This document shows positions 16,875 to 26,425 of a stretch of 64,000 nt of DNA, piece after piece. How positions within the stretch are numbered: position 1 is the stretch's first letter; every line of letters begins with the position of its first letter. The DNA is taken from contig NZ_LMQH01000011.1 of the NCBI RefSeq assembly GCF_001424105.1, positions 729,531 to 793,530 of the forward strand. The letters run 5' to 3'. The position numbers and the translations under genes are program-made. Below the pieces are notes generated by a model, which saw only the letters and a program-made list of their open reading frames with translations, ran no database searches and had not been told where the DNA came from. Source of the stretch: Chryseobacterium sp. Leaf394 (lineage in GTDB: Bacteria; Bacteroidota; Bacteroidia; Flavobacteriales; Weeksellaceae).

Positions 16875-17450
16875 TTAATTTGTTTCAATATAATCAGAAT
16901 AAATTTCCTTTTTTCGCTCATCATGAGCGATCAATTCGCTCATATCGATCAGATACTCAGTATTATTTATTATTTCCTTTTCTAGTAGGTCGAGTACATT
17001 TTTATCTTTAGCAGTATTATGCCAAGGAGCATTAATTCTGTGAGTGTAAGATATCAATTCTTTTGCAGACTTATTTCCAAATTTTTCAACCACAAAATTC
17101 ATCAAATCAATATCATTATCAGAAAATTCATCATCATTAAATTCTATAATTGGGGTTACAAAATTAATCCCATCATCATTATTCTTCTCAATGTAATTTT
17201 CTAAAAGCTTCGGTTCTGATGACAAGTCTATAAACAACTCCTCAGATACGGGTCCAAATTTCCAGACTTTATATTTCAGATTTAAGAAAGGAATTCCGCT
17301 TTTTTTGATAGAAATTTCGTCTAAAATATAAAGTAATTTTAAAAGCTTAGTTTTGGAAAGGTGTGGTATTTTTTGACTTAGATACACAACAGTATTGCCA
17401 ATTTTTTCAAGTTGATTCTTACTAAATTTTATGTATGCAGCTGTATTCAT
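16875..17450 (-). CDS. Panacea (DUF4065, SocA-like) domain antitoxin
   Basis: A 191-residue protein with the Panacea signature between about 35 and 100: LSKTKLLKLLYILDEISIKK, GIPFLNLKYKVWKFGPV, then an acidic stretch, and SAKELISYTHRINAPWHN at about 130-150. Panacea domains are known as versatile antitoxins (PanA) that neutralise unrelated toxins encoded next to them; SocA, a ClpXP adaptor, shares the fold. The toxin candidate follows with a four-base gap. A TAnnTTTG box sits seven bases before the ATG, so the mRNA should have almost no leader. Both genes are more AT-rich than the flanking metabolic genes, as expected for a mobile module. Confidence 0.75.
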   Translation of the reverse strand: MNTAAYIKFSKNQLEKIGNTVVYLSQKIPHLSKTKLLKLLYILDEISIKKSGIPFLNLKYKVWKFGPVSEELFIDLSSEPKLLENYIEKNNDDGINFVTPIIEFNDDEFSDNDIDLMNFVVEKFGNKSAKELISYTHRINAPWHNTAKDKNVLDLLEKEIINNTEYLIDMSELIAHDERKKEIYSDYIETN

Positions 17451-17457
17451 TAATTTG

Positions 17458-17465
17458 CAAAGTTA
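17458..17465 (-). promoter_or_regulatory. Promoter -7 box of the toxin-antitoxin operon
   Basis: TAACTTTG on the minus strand fits TAnnTTTG and ends seven bases before the antitoxin ATG (complement of 17448-17450). No good -33 TTG is visible at the usual distance. Confidence 0.5.
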
Positions 17466-17557
17466 AATAATAAACTTTTCTAACGAAAATTTTAGCACTC
17501 AGATTATCTATAATTTAAAAATAATGCATTCTTCATATTATAGAATACAAATTTGAT

Positions 17558-18028
17558 TTACCATTCCCTCCACTCCTCAGTAATATCTTCATTAGGTTTG
17601 CTATAACCTTTCTTCACGCTTTCAAAAATCATTATTTCTGCAATTAGCTCACGTTCAGAAGTCTCAATCAGCCCAGAATTACATTTTTCATTGAGTCTAT
17701 TCAGTTTTTCGATAGAATTTTTTACAGTATTCATTCCTGCATCTTTCGAAGTTGAAATAGAAAGTTCTGAAATATATTCTTCAAGAATTTTTAAACATTC
17801 CTCCACATCAGTTTTTGTGTAGGAAGGACTTGCAACTTCCATATAGTCAAGCATCGATTTCTTGAGAAGAGCAATTTTATCTTTTTGACTTAGTTTCTCA
17901 TACAGATTTTTCTCATTCATTATTTCGGTTTGCTTTTGTAGAGATTGTGTCTTCTTATCTTGTCCTTCACAAGAATTTGTCGTAAGAATGATTGCTGTAA
18001 AAAAAGTTATAAGTCCAAATTTCATCAT
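17558..18028 (-). CDS. Small putative lipoprotein of unknown function
   Basis: A 156-residue protein with a lipoprotein signal: an N-terminal hydrophobic stretch followed by TTNSC with the Cys at about residue 20, then a polar helical body with no recognised domain. It is likely anchored to the inner or outer membrane. It lies 31 bases after the exopolyphosphatase gene on the same strand and may be cotranscribed with it. Two consecutive Met codons open the frame and either could be the start. Confidence 0.65.
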   Translation of the reverse strand: MMKFGLITFFTAIILTTNSCEGQDKKTQSLQKQTEIMNEKNLYEKLSQKDKIALLKKSMLDYMEVASPSYTKTDVEECLKILEEYISELSISTSKDAGMNTVKNSIEKLNRLNEKCNSGLIETSERELIAEIMIFESVKKGYSKPNEDITEEWREW

Positions 18029-18059
18029 TTTAAAATGTTTTTAACGTCGAATATTCTTT

Positions 18060-18944
18060 TTATTCCTCCCCCGAAACCCTCTCATAAATATTATGAATCA
18101 ACCCATCCGCTACAGAAATTTTCGGAACAAAAATCTTGTTGATGTCCGCCCAGTGCATTACAAAATTGTAGATTTTAAGGGCGTGAACCAAAACATCCGC
18201 TCTGTCCTGTCTGAAGCCGTATTTGGTCATTCTTTCCTCAACCGTTAGTTCGTTGAATTCTTTGTAAGCCTTCTTAAGGTAAGCAATAGACATGGGTTTT
18301 CCGTCTTTGGTTTTGCTCATCGAGAACACTTTGTTGATGTTTCCGCCGGAACCGATGGCTACAATCTGTTTTTTGCTGCTGATGTTGGCCTTGATTTCCT
18401 CTTTCATTTCCTTCCAGTTGTCGTCTGTCACGAGATTGTTAAGAAGTCGGATGGTTCCGATGTTGAAAGATTTTTCGTAGACCATTTTATCATTTTCGTA
18501 GAATGTTAATTCGGTAGAACCACCGCCAACGTCTACATAAAGATAGGCAAAATCTTTGTCAAGACCTTCTGCGACGTGATTTTCGTACACCAGAGTTGCT
18601 TCTTCGTCACCGGAAATAATTTCAATGGAAAGATCAGCGTAATTTTTTACTTTTTCAATAATTTCCTTGCCGTTTTCAGCATCACGCATCGCGCTGGTGG
18701 CACAGGCTCTGTAATGTTCAACTTTATACACTTTCATCAGATCACTGAAAATTTTCATTGAATCCAGGACCATTTGTTCACGCTCGTCACCAATTTTTCC
18801 AAGGGTGAACACATCCATTCCCAATCGCAGAGGAATACGAAGGAGATTTAATTTAATAAATTCCGGTTTTCCGTTTTGAATTTTCACCTCGTTGATTAAA
18901 AGTCGGGCTGCATTACTTCCTATGTCTATCGCTGCAATGATCAT
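18060..18944 (-). CDS. ppx: Ppx/GppA family exopolyphosphatase
   Basis: A 294-residue cytoplasmic phosphatase of the ASKHA fold that releases phosphate from polyphosphate or converts pppGpp. The phosphate-1 motif AAIDIGSNAARLLINEV is at the N-terminus. The segment RACATSAMRDAENG and the second phosphate loop YVDVGGGSTELT follow, then AIGSGGNINKVF. It is short, consisting of the core only and lacking the C-terminal HD extension of the E. coli enzyme. It lies downstream of ppk1 on the same strand (125-base gap), so synthesis and breakdown of polyphosphate are encoded together. Confidence 0.92.
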   Translation of the reverse strand: MIIAAIDIGSNAARLLINEVKIQNGKPEFIKLNLLRIPLRLGMDVFTLGKIGDEREQMVLDSMKIFSDLMKVYKVEHYRACATSAMRDAENGKEIIEKVKNYADLSIEIISGDEEATLVYENHVAEGLDKDFAYLYVDVGGGSTELTFYENDKMVYEKSFNIGTIRLLNNLVTDDNWKEMKEEIKANISSKKQIVAIGSGGNINKVFSMSKTKDGKPMSIAYLKKAYKEFNELTVEERMTKYGFRQDRADVLVHALKIYNFVMHWADINKIFVPKISVADGLIHNIYERVSGEE

Positions 18945-19069
18945 GTTCTTGATTGTGTATTTTATTGAATTTCAGTCAATTAATTAAAAATAAAAGATTT
19001 ATAAAAACCGAATGTACAAAAATATTTTTGTCTGTTGTGATTTATAAGGCTAAAAAACCTTTGCAGAAG

Positions 19070-21142
19070 CTATTTTCCACCCGTTTTTGCTTTCAGATAT
19101 TTGTAGGTTTCAATCTGTGAACGGCATTCTTTTTCACCGTTACTGATGTATTCATTGCTTAATTTTTTATCTAAAATTCTTGCTTTTACATTATCGCTCA
19201 GCTGAATGTCAAGTATATCTTTCAGTTCTTTCTTGAGGTTTTTGTCTGTGATTTTTGCCGCAGCTTCAATTCGGTAATCCAGGTTTCGGTTCATCCAGTC
19301 GGCAGAAGAAATGTAAATGTCTTCAGCGCCTTTGTTGTAGAAATACATCACTCTAGCGTGTTCCAAATATTCGTCTACAATGCTGATGGCTTTTATTTTT
19401 TCTTTAAAATCCTTTTGATTAATGGCACAGTAAATTCCACGTACAATGATTTTAATAACCACTCCGGCGGCGGCGGCCTCGTAAAGTTTGGTGATCAATG
19501 CACGGTCACTTACTGAGTTGGCTTTAATGATCATCTGCGCTTTTCTTCCTGCTTTTGCTTCTTCAATTTCTTTATCAATATGATGTACAATTTTTTCACG
19601 CATAAACTGCGGACAAACCATCAGATTCTTGCAGGTTTTCAGTACAGAAAGATAATCGTCTTTAGGTTTCTTCAGTACTGTAAAGACTTTGTTGATATCT
19701 GCCATAATGCCTCTGTCAGAAGTCATAATCAAATGGTCCCCATAGATTCTGGCTGTTTTTTCATTGAAATTTCCAGTGCTGACAAATCCGTATTGTAATG
19801 TTTTATTATGAACACGTTTTTTAATAATACAAAGTTTAGCATGAACTTTTTTATCAGGAATTCCTATTAAAACAGTGATTCCTTCCGGCTCAAACATTTC
19901 TTTCCATTTTAAATTGGATTCTTCATCAAATCTTGCCTGAAGCTCGAGCATTACCGTCACTTCTTTGCCGTTTCTCGCAGCATAAATTAAAGCATTGCTA
20001 ATTTTTGAGTTGCTCGCCAATCGGTACGCTGTAATCTGAATAGATTTCACATCAGGATCCATCGCTGCTTCACGCAAAAGGTCGATGACAGGCGTATATG
20101 TGTGGTATGGGAAACTCAAAAGAACATCGTGTTTCAGAATAACATCGGTTACTCTTTCGCCATGCTCAAAAGCTTGGTGCGTAAATGAAGTTCGCTCAAC
20201 CGGCTTTTTATAGTATTCAAAAACATCAGGAAAATCCATAAAATGTTTAAAATTATGAATCTTTCCTCCAGGAATGATGCTGTCTTTTTTGCTTAAATTT
20301 AATTTTCGGATCAGCAATTCAAGCATTGCCTTATCCATGTCTTTATCGAAAACAAAACGGGTAGGTTTGCCTTTCCGTCTGTTTTTCAGTCCTTTTTCTA
20401 TTTTTTCGGCAAAATTGGTTTTGATGTCGTTATCAATATCCATTTCTGCATCTTTGGTCACTTTAAAAGAGTTGGCAGAAAACTCATCATATCCAAAGTA
20501 AGAGAATATATGTGGAAGATTGAAAGTAATGACATCTTCCAACAGCATGACATTTTTTTCTTCTAGATCTTCCGTCGGAAGAAGTACAAACCTTCCCACA
20601 AAACGCGATGGAATTTCAATAATTGCGTAATTGCTGCGGTAGTTCCAGTCTTTTTTTCTCATGGCAACACCAAGATATAGACTCTTGTCTCTTAGATAAG
20701 GCATCGGCGTGTTTTCATGAAGAAGGATCGGAATTACATTGGATTCCACCACTTCATCAAAATATTGCCTCACAAAATTCTTCTGAATGGCAGTCAGATT
20801 TTTTGAAGTTTTAATGAAAACCTTCTGTTCTGCCATTTCAACCTGAATTTTTTTCCACGTCCTGTCGAAATCTGCCTGTTGAGTAATCACAATCTCATTT
20901 ATTCTCTGAAGAATTTTTGACGGGGGCTGATAAAATGATTCGGCTATTACTTTTTCCTTGAAATCCATCGCACGTTTCAGTCCGGCAACGCGCACTCTGA
21001 AAAACTCATCAAGATTGTTTGAGAAAATCCCTAAAAAACGAATTCTGAGGTGTAGAGGCACGTTTTCGTCCATTGCTTCCTGTAAAACTCTTTCGTTAAA
21101 TGCTAACCATGTAACATCTCTGGGATTAAAATGTAAAGACAT
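19070..21142 (-). CDS. ppk1: Polyphosphate kinase 1
   Basis: A 690-residue enzyme that transfers the gamma-phosphate of ATP to a growing polyphosphate chain, reversibly. The N-terminal domain begins FNPRDVTWLAFNERVLQEA with the family motif GIFSNNLDEFFRVRVAG. The catalytic phospholipase-D-like domains carry DKKVHAKLCIIKK, whose His is the phosphorylated residue, then STGNFNEKTARIYGD and ISSADWMNRNLDYRIE. Full length for the family. The neighbour ppx completes the polyphosphate pair. No clear promoter box is visible upstream. Confidence 0.95.
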   Translation of the reverse strand: MSLHFNPRDVTWLAFNERVLQEAMDENVPLHLRIRFLGIFSNNLDEFFRVRVAGLKRAMDFKEKVIAESFYQPPSKILQRINEIVITQQADFDRTWKKIQVEMAEQKVFIKTSKNLTAIQKNFVRQYFDEVVESNVIPILLHENTPMPYLRDKSLYLGVAMRKKDWNYRSNYAIIEIPSRFVGRFVLLPTEDLEEKNVMLLEDVITFNLPHIFSYFGYDEFSANSFKVTKDAEMDIDNDIKTNFAEKIEKGLKNRRKGKPTRFVFDKDMDKAMLELLIRKLNLSKKDSIIPGGKIHNFKHFMDFPDVFEYYKKPVERTSFTHQAFEHGERVTDVILKHDVLLSFPYHTYTPVIDLLREAAMDPDVKSIQITAYRLASNSKISNALIYAARNGKEVTVMLELQARFDEESNLKWKEMFEPEGITVLIGIPDKKVHAKLCIIKKRVHNKTLQYGFVSTGNFNEKTARIYGDHLIMTSDRGIMADINKVFTVLKKPKDDYLSVLKTCKNLMVCPQFMREKIVHHIDKEIEEAKAGRKAQMIIKANSVSDRALITKLYEAAAAGVVIKIIVRGIYCAINQKDFKEKIKAISIVDEYLEHARVMYFYNKGAEDIYISSADWMNRNLDYRIEAAAKITDKNLKKELKDILDIQLSDNVKARILDKKLSNEYISNGEKECRSQIETYKYLKAKTGGK

Positions 21143-21410
21143 ATTTGTGTATAAAATTTCTCAAAAATACTAATAAAACCAGTCTTTTTTTTGATTCTTA
21201 AGTTAATTCTTAATTAAATTTTTAGTTGAAGAAAAATGAATCTATGGGTGGAAGTTTTTTATATTTTTTTTGTTGGTTCAGACATGAGGATAGATAAGTT
21301 TTTTTTGTATTGTGTTTTAGGGAGACAATGGCATTTCAGTGAGCTGAGAATACGAAGTTTTTTGATTAACTCTTTGTGGAATCGACAGTAAGCAAGCTTT
21401 AAAAAAAGAG

Positions 21411-21518
21411 GCTTCGACAGGCTCAGCCTGACACGTGATAAATGCTTATCTCGATTTATATATTATTTTGATCTACAAACGATAAGAATTAGCGCTGTCA
21501 CGCTGAGCCTGTCGAAGC
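21411..21518. repeat. Large inverted repeat, GCTTCGACAGGCTCAGC family
   Basis: The left arm at 21411-21433 and the right arm at 21496-21518 are reverse complements over 23 bases with one mismatch. The arms contain GCTTCGACAGGCTCAGC and GCTGAGCCTGTCGAAGC and are separated by 62 AT-rich bases. The GC-rich arms differ sharply from the surrounding sequence, which suggests an inserted dispersed repeat. Confidence 0.75.
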
Positions 21519-21723
21519 GTTTTCACGAGGAAAAAATTAAGTTTAAATCCAAAAAAATTCAACAGTAATAAAATTTTAGTTTAAATATTATCGAAACTTT
21601 AAAGATTTAATAATAAAGTGAAATATCTTGTCTTTCTTGTGCTAAGAAAACAGTTTCATCACTGTCATTTTAAGTCAAATCTATTTAAAAGTTGTCTGAA
21701 TTTAAATTTAAAAAATCCAAAAC

Positions 21724-21736
21724 TGTCAATTTGTCA
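21724..21736 (+). promoter_or_regulatory. Possible heat-shock control site upstream of dnaK
   Basis: The direct repeat TGTCAATTTGTCA lies 78 bases before the dnaK ATG, and a related TGTCA lies at 21663-21667. No CIRCE element is present, so HrcA control is unlikely. The role of the repeat is inferred from position only. Confidence 0.3.
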
Positions 21737-21814
21737 TAAAAATTCCCATGGTACAGATATTGAGAAAGTGAGAGTGTTATTACAATTTAAAAAATTAGAA
21801 AAAATATAAATATT

Positions 21815-23695
21815 ATGAGTAAAATAATCGGAATCGATTTAGGTACAACAAACTCTTGTGTTGCCGTAATGGAAGGTAAAGACGCTGTTGTAATCCCTAA
21901 CGCAGAAGGTAAAAGAACAACGCCATCTATCGTGGCTTTCACAGAAGATGGAGAAAGAAAAGTAGGTGATCCTGCTAAAAGACAGGCGGTAACCAACCCG
22001 AAGAAAACTGTTTATTCTATCAAAAGATTCATCGGTACACACTTTAAGGAAGATGCGAAAGAAATTTCAAGAGTTCCTTACGAAGTGGTTGCAGGACCAA
22101 ACGATACTGTAAAAGTAAAAATCGACGACAGAGAATATACACCACAGGAAATTTCAGCAATGACCCTTCAGAAAATGAAGAAAACTGCTGAAGATTACTT
22201 AGGTCAGGAAGTAACAAGAGCGGTAATCACTGTTCCTGCTTACTTCAACGATGCTCAGAGACAGGCTACAAAAGAAGCTGGTGAAATCGCCGGTCTTACA
22301 GTAGAAAGAATTATCAACGAGCCTACAGCAGCTGCTTTGGCTTACGGTATGGATAAAGCTCACAAAGATCAAAAAATCGCAGTGTACGACTTAGGTGGTG
22401 GTACTTTCGATATCTCAATCCTTGATTTGGGAGACGGTGTATTCGAAGTATTATCTACAAACGGTGATACGCACTTAGGAGGTGATGACTTTGATGATGT
22501 AATTATCAACTGGATGGCTGATGAGTTTAAATCTGAAGAGGGTGTAGATCTTAAAGGTGACGCAATTGCTTTACAAAGATTAAAAGAAGCTGCTGAAAAA
22601 GCGAAAATTGAATTATCAGCTTCTGCTCAAACTGAAATCAACCTTCCTTATATTACAGCTACAGCTACAGGTCCTAAGCACTTGGTGAAGACTTTAACTA
22701 AAGCTAAATTCGAGCAGTTATCTGCAGATTTGGTAAGAAGATCTATGGAGCCTGTTGCCAAAGCATTGAAAGATGCAGGTTTATCTACTTCAGATATTGA
22801 CGAAGTAATCTTGGTAGGTGGTTCTACAAGAATCCCGATCATTCAGGAAGAAGTTGAGAAATTCTTCGGTAAAAAACCATCAAAAGGAGTTAACCCGGAT
22901 GAGGTTGTTGCAATCGGAGCGGCTATTCAGGGTGGAGTTTTAACCGGAGACGTGACAGACGTACTTTTATTAGACGTTACGCCACTTTCTTTAGGTATTG
23001 AAACTATGGGTTCTGTATTTACTAAATTGATTGATGCAAATACAACAATCCCAACCAAGAAATCTGAAGTATTCTCTACAGCTTCTGACAACCAGCCAGC
23101 TGTGAGCATCAGAGTAGGACAGGGTGAAAGACCAATGTTTAACGACAACAAAGAAATCGGTAGATTTGATTTAACAGATATTCCACCGGCACAAAGAGGG
23201 GTTCCTCAGATCGAAGTTACTTTCGATATTGATGCGAACGGTATCCTTAGCGTTTCTGCAAAAGATAAAGGAACAGGAAAAGAGCAGTCTATCAAAATTC
23301 AGGCTTCTTCAGGTCTTTCTGACGAGGAAATCGAAAGAATGAAGAGAGAAGCTCAGGAAAACTCTGCAGAAGATGCAAAAAGAAAAGAAGAAGTTGAAAT
23401 CTTCAACAAAGCTGACGGATTGATCTTCCAGACTGAAAAGCAGTTGAAAGAATTCGGTGAGAAATTATCTGCTGACAAAAAAGCAGCCATCGAAACTGCT
23501 CACTCAGAATTGAAAACTGCTTACGAAGCTAAAAATGGAGAAGAAGTAAAAGCTAAAACAGAAGCTTTAGATGCAGCATGGATGGCCGCTTCAGAAGAAA
23601 TGTATGCTCAAGGTCAGGGTGCTGACGCAGGAGCTCAGGATAATGCAGGTGGAGCAGAAGATGTACAGGATGCAGATTTTGAAGAAGTGAAATAA
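21815..23695 (+). CDS. dnaK: Chaperone protein DnaK (Hsp70)
   Basis: A 626-residue ATP-driven chaperone. The nucleotide-binding domain shows [16 protein letters not shown] at the N-terminus, [17 protein letters not shown], the phosphate loop [13 protein letters not shown] and VGGSTRIP. The substrate domain follows with [15 protein letters not shown], and the end is the acidic tail [12 protein letters not shown]. Full length for the family. It stands alone, without grpE or dnaJ beside it in this window, and is followed by a strong terminator. Confidence 0.98.
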   Translation: MSKIIGIDLGTTNSCVAVMEGKDAVVIPNAEGKRTTPSIVAFTEDGERKVGDPAKRQAVTNPKKTVYSIKRFIGTHFKEDAKEISRVPYEVVAGPNDTVKVKIDDREYTPQEISAMTLQKMKKTAEDYLGQEVTRAVITVPAYFNDAQRQATKEAGEIAGLTVERIINEPTAAALAYGMDKAHKDQKIAVYDLGGGTFDISILDLGDGVFEVLSTNGDTHLGGDDFDDVIINWMADEFKSEEGVDLKGDAIALQRLKEAAEKAKIELSASAQTEINLPYITATATGPKHLVKTLTKAKFEQLSADLVRRSMEPVAKALKDAGLSTSDIDEVILVGGSTRIPIIQEEVEKFFGKKPSKGVNPDEVVAIGAAIQGGVLTGDVTDVLLLDVTPLSLGIETMGSVFTKLIDANTTIPTKKSEVFSTASDNQPAVSIRVGQGERPMFNDNKEIGRFDLTDIPPAQRGVPQIEVTFDIDANGILSVSAKDKGTGKEQSIKIQASSGLSDEEIERMKREAQENSAEDAKRKEEVEIFNKADGLIFQTEKQLKEFGEKLSADKKAAIETAHSELKTAYEAKNGEEVKAKTEALDAAWMAASEEMYAQGQGADAGAQDNAGGAEDVQDADFEEVK

Positions 23696-23726
23696 TTATT
23701 GATTGATATTAATCAATAAAACATAT

Positions 23727-23768
23727 AAAACCGCTACGGACGAATGTCTGTAGCGGTTTTTCTTTTTT
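23727..23768 (+). terminator. Terminator of dnaK
   Basis: AAAACCGCTAC (23727-23737) pairs perfectly with GTAGCGGTTTT (23750-23760), extended inward by GGAC/GTCT, and is followed by TCTTTTTT. Confidence 0.9.
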
Positions 23769-23896
23769 GGTCTGAATTTTTGAAGCCAAAATCCACTTTT
23801 GCTTATTGTTTACATGTTCTCAGAATGGTATTAGGCAGTGTGTGTTTTACATTACTCATCAGTTTTTATTTTAAAAATTGGTTTAGAATTATAATC

Positions 23897-24766
23897 TCAG
23901 GATTTTAGTGAACGGTATCTTGCGGGTGCATAAGCAGTAGCAGACTTAAAATATTTCCCAAAATGAGAATTATCGCTGAAGCCCAATTCGTAAGATATTT
24001 CTGTAACGGAAAGTGTAGTGTGAAGCAACAGTCTCTCAGCCTCCAGAATGACTCTGTTTTTGATGAACCGGCCTGCCGGAATATCAAGATTTTCTTTAAT
24101 CAGTACATTGAGATAATTAGCAGTGATATTCAGTTTTTCAGCATATTGTGAAGTCGTTTTTAATTCTTTGAAATGACGGTTAACCAAATTACTGAAATTC
24201 TCTACAATCTGTTTTTTGTGGTCAACAGACCGTTCAATTTTGTTTTTTTTGTCGGAACTGCGTATATATTTTAGAACAAATACTTTGAGCAGGAGACAGA
24301 TAATTTCTTTCCTTAAAAATTTACTTTTTAAATACTCTGTCTGGAGCTCTTCAAATGTTCTGCCGAGATCTGCAAAATGTTCTTCAGACAAGACTATGTA
24401 AGGTGATACGTCGCTGAGGGCGTTATCACTTTTAATCACTTTGTTTCCGGTATAGACATAATTGTAAAACGACCGTGTAAACATCAAAACATATCCTTTA
24501 TCACAGTGAATATTGTTAAAATGATACACCTGATTGTAATTGATAAAAAAGAACTTTTGAGCTTTTACATCAAATTCCTGACGATCGATAATGATTAAAC
24601 CTTCAGCATTGTCGAAAAGTAAAAAGCAGTAAAATTTATTTTTAATATGCGAGTCTGAATGCAAATTCTCAACAAATTCTTCGAATTGCAGGATCATAAA
24701 CTCATTTCGCAGGGCAGAATGGGTTTTGAGTTTGCTTAAAGTCAGTGACTCAATGTTGTGATTCAA
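23897..24766 (-). CDS. AraC family transcriptional regulator
   Basis: A 289-residue regulator. The N-terminal part (1-165) is a cupin-like ligand-binding barrel (QKFFFINYNQVYHF). The C-terminal 100 residues are the AraC double HTH, with YAEKLNITANYLNVLIKENL and the signature LSVTEISYELGFSDNSHFGKYFK, close to the family consensus. The ligand is not predictable. It lies downstream of the racemase gene on the same strand, but a strong terminator at 24801-24831 separates them, so it is transcribed on its own. Confidence 0.88.
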   Translation of the reverse strand: MNHNIESLTLSKLKTHSALRNEFMILQFEEFVENLHSDSHIKNKFYCFLLFDNAEGLIIIDRQEFDVKAQKFFFINYNQVYHFNNIHCDKGYVLMFTRSFYNYVYTGNKVIKSDNALSDVSPYIVLSEEHFADLGRTFEELQTEYLKSKFLRKEIICLLLKVFVLKYIRSSDKKNKIERSVDHKKQIVENFSNLVNRHFKELKTTSQYAEKLNITANYLNVLIKENLDIPAGRFIKNRVILEAERLLLHTTLSVTEISYELGFSDNSHFGKYFKSATAYAPARYRSLKS

Positions 24767-24800
24767 AATTTTTAATGTTTATGTTTTAAAATGGATACAT

Positions 24801-24831
24801 AAAAAATACCACAATTGTTATTGCGGTATTT
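24801..24831 (-). terminator. Terminator of the Usp-GNAT-racemase operon
   Basis: A 12-bp stem of 24804-24815 (AAATACCACAAT) with 24820-24831 (ATTGCGGTATTT), containing one A-C mismatch in the plus sense that is a G-U pair in the minus-strand RNA. It has a four-base loop and a minus-strand T run. It lies 22 bases past the racemase stop. Confidence 0.8.
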
Positions 24832-24852
24832 CTTTATAAATTTTGATAAAAT

Positions 24853-25968
24853 TTAGTTGCTGTTTTCCAGTATTTTAAATTGACGGGCATTGATTTTATG
24901 CTCAACAACCTTGTCAATGTATTCTGAATTCATCGCCCGCAGAACGGCCATATAATTCATACTGAAATCGATGGTGTCTCCCACGTGATAATCGCATTCG
25001 TTAGTCGCAAGATCCAGAATCATCATATCTGAACTTGCCCCAATAATTTCAATTCCTGAAGAAAGTGGCTCGATATGTCTGATATCAACATCAAGAATTC
25101 CAACATCAACAATAGCTCGAAAAGAAGTCTTGCCTTTTTTCCTGTCATCGTGCTGAGGGATTTCCCCTGTCAGGTTGGTTCCTGCCTTGCCGGCTGGAAT
25201 CATAGGTTTTTCTACAATTTCAATGATTTCCGCAGTCAGTTTAAACACATCATGATACATTCCGCTGATCACCGAATCATTGTAAACATCTGTTCCGAAG
25301 AACAAAGTTTCGCCAACTCTGAAATGATTAATTCCTTCGGGAATTTTATCTTTAAAAATAAGCGGAATAGTTACTGATGAACCTGCCGATATAAAAGGAA
25401 TTTTTGTCTGATGGATTTCTTCGGTAATTTCTTTAAAACGGTTGAGTTTGATCAGTTTTTTTTCATCCGGAAGTATTCCGTTGAGACAGTTGAGGTTGGT
25501 ACCAATTCCCACAATTTCTATGTTTGGAATTTTTTTTGCCTCGCCATAGAACTGCGGAAGATTTTTAGCCATGATTCCTTCTCTTAATTCTCCCATTTCC
25601 ACCATGATCACAATTTTGTGAATCTTTTTTAGTTTTGAAGCTTCTTCAGACAGCCCTTTGATGGTATCAAGCTCAGTATTAAAACTCACATCTGCGTATT
25701 TTACGATGCTTTCGGCTAATCTTTTTGCGGGTGGTTTTATATAAACCGTTTGTGTTTTGGATGAAATCTCTTTGATGTGACGCAAATTGGTCAAACGTGA
25801 ATCGCAGACTTCCTTGCCACAGATTTTCAAAAGGCATTTCAGAAACTTTTCATTTCCGCAGAGCAGTTTTGCAACAACAGCCCATTCAATATGGTGTTCT
25901 TTGAAAAGCTGATTAAGATAATTATAGTTGTGATGTAATTTACTGGTATTTAAAGTGATATATGACAT
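24853..25968 (-). CDS. Alanine/ornithine racemase family PLP enzyme
   Basis: A 371-residue fold-type III PLP enzyme. K34 in AVVAKLLCGN is the expected Schiff-base lysine at the end of strand 1. Later segments are VIMVEMGELREGI, EIVGIGTNLNCLNG, SAGSSVTIPLI and FRVGETLFFGTDVY, the last resembling the phosphate-binding end of the barrel. The C-terminal beta domain ends MNYMAVLRAMNSEYIDKVV. This arrangement fits the ornithine/alanine racemase group rather than Alr of peptidoglycan synthesis. It begins two bases before the end of the acetyltransferase stop codon region, with one base between them, so it is tightly cotranscribed. Which amino acid it racemises is not visible. Confidence 0.82.
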   Translation of the reverse strand: MSYITLNTSKLHHNYNYLNQLFKEHHIEWAVVAKLLCGNEKFLKCLLKICGKEVCDSRLTNLRHIKEISSKTQTVYIKPPAKRLAESIVKYADVSFNTELDTIKGLSEEASKLKKIHKIVIMVEMGELREGIMAKNLPQFYGEAKKIPNIEIVGIGTNLNCLNGILPDEKKLIKLNRFKEITEEIHQTKIPFISAGSSVTIPLIFKDKIPEGINHFRVGETLFFGTDVYNDSVISGMYHDVFKLTAEIIEIVEKPMIPAGKAGTNLTGEIPQHDDRKKGKTSFRAIVDVGILDVDIRHIEPLSSGIEIIGASSDMMILDLATNECDYHVGDTIDFSMNYMAVLRAMNSEYIDKVVEHKINARQFKILENSN

Positions 25969-25969
25969 T

Positions 25970-26416
25970 TTATTTTTTTAACCGCATTTCAAGATATTTA
26001 CTGGAGAATCCCAGCTTTCTGTATAAATGTATTGCCGGATTTTCCGGTTCACAGTGGAGTGCGATATCTCCCTGTGAAGATTCAATAGCCTGTTGCATCA
26101 ATTTTTTTCCTATTCCCTGACCCCGCACATTTTTATCGGTAGCGATGTAAACGAGGATGTTTTCAGGGATGTAGCCGCCCATGCCTGTTTTATTAACGAC
26201 GACGGCACCTGCCAGCTGATCTGTTTTTTCATCACGTGCTGTGATGATAAGTCCGCCGGGTTTGTTGTTAAGTCCTAGCGAATAGCTGACAGCGTCCGAA
26301 ATATCTTTTTCCGGATCACCGTACTGATCAAGATGCTCAAAAAGAAACTGAACGATCTCCTCTTTTTCGTTGGCGTTGGTTCTGTTTTCATCTGAATATT
26401 TTTGTATTGTTATCAT
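25970..26416 (-). CDS. GNAT family N-acetyltransferase
   Basis: A 148-residue acetyl-CoA-dependent acetyltransferase. Motif A is IATDKNVRGQGIGKKLMQQA (acetyl-CoA pyrophosphate binding), preceded by strand 4 NILVYIATD and followed by the motif B region ENPAIHLYRKLGF. The substrate is unknown. The gene lies nine bases after the universal stress protein gene and one base before the racemase gene, so the three form an operon and the acetyl acceptor may be an amino acid or polyamine handled by the racemase; that link is inference. Confidence 0.85.
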   Translation of the reverse strand: MITIQKYSDENRTNANEKEEIVQFLFEHLDQYGDPEKDISDAVSYSLGLNNKPGGLIITARDEKTDQLAGAVVVNKTGMGGYIPENILVYIATDKNVRGQGIGKKLMQQAIESSQGDIALHCEPENPAIHLYRKLGFSSKYLEMRLKK

Positions 26417-26425
26417 AAAATTCTG

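Larger units (their letters stand above)
21143..21814. other. Divergent intergenic region between ppk1 and dnaK
   Basis: About 670 bases that hold the long inverted repeat at 21411-21518 and TGTCA motifs ahead of dnaK. A 63-codon open frame at 21618-21809 has no recognisable features and runs into the dnaK leader, so I do not call it a gene. Confidence 0.6.

Noticed and set aside
21618-21809. 63-codon frame ahead of dnaK
   Set aside because: It has no recognisable features, overlaps the TGTCA motif region and ends five bases before dnaK.
21600-21814. CIRCE element before dnaK
   Set aside because: No TTAGCACTC-N9-GAGTGCTAA-like pair is present in the spacer.
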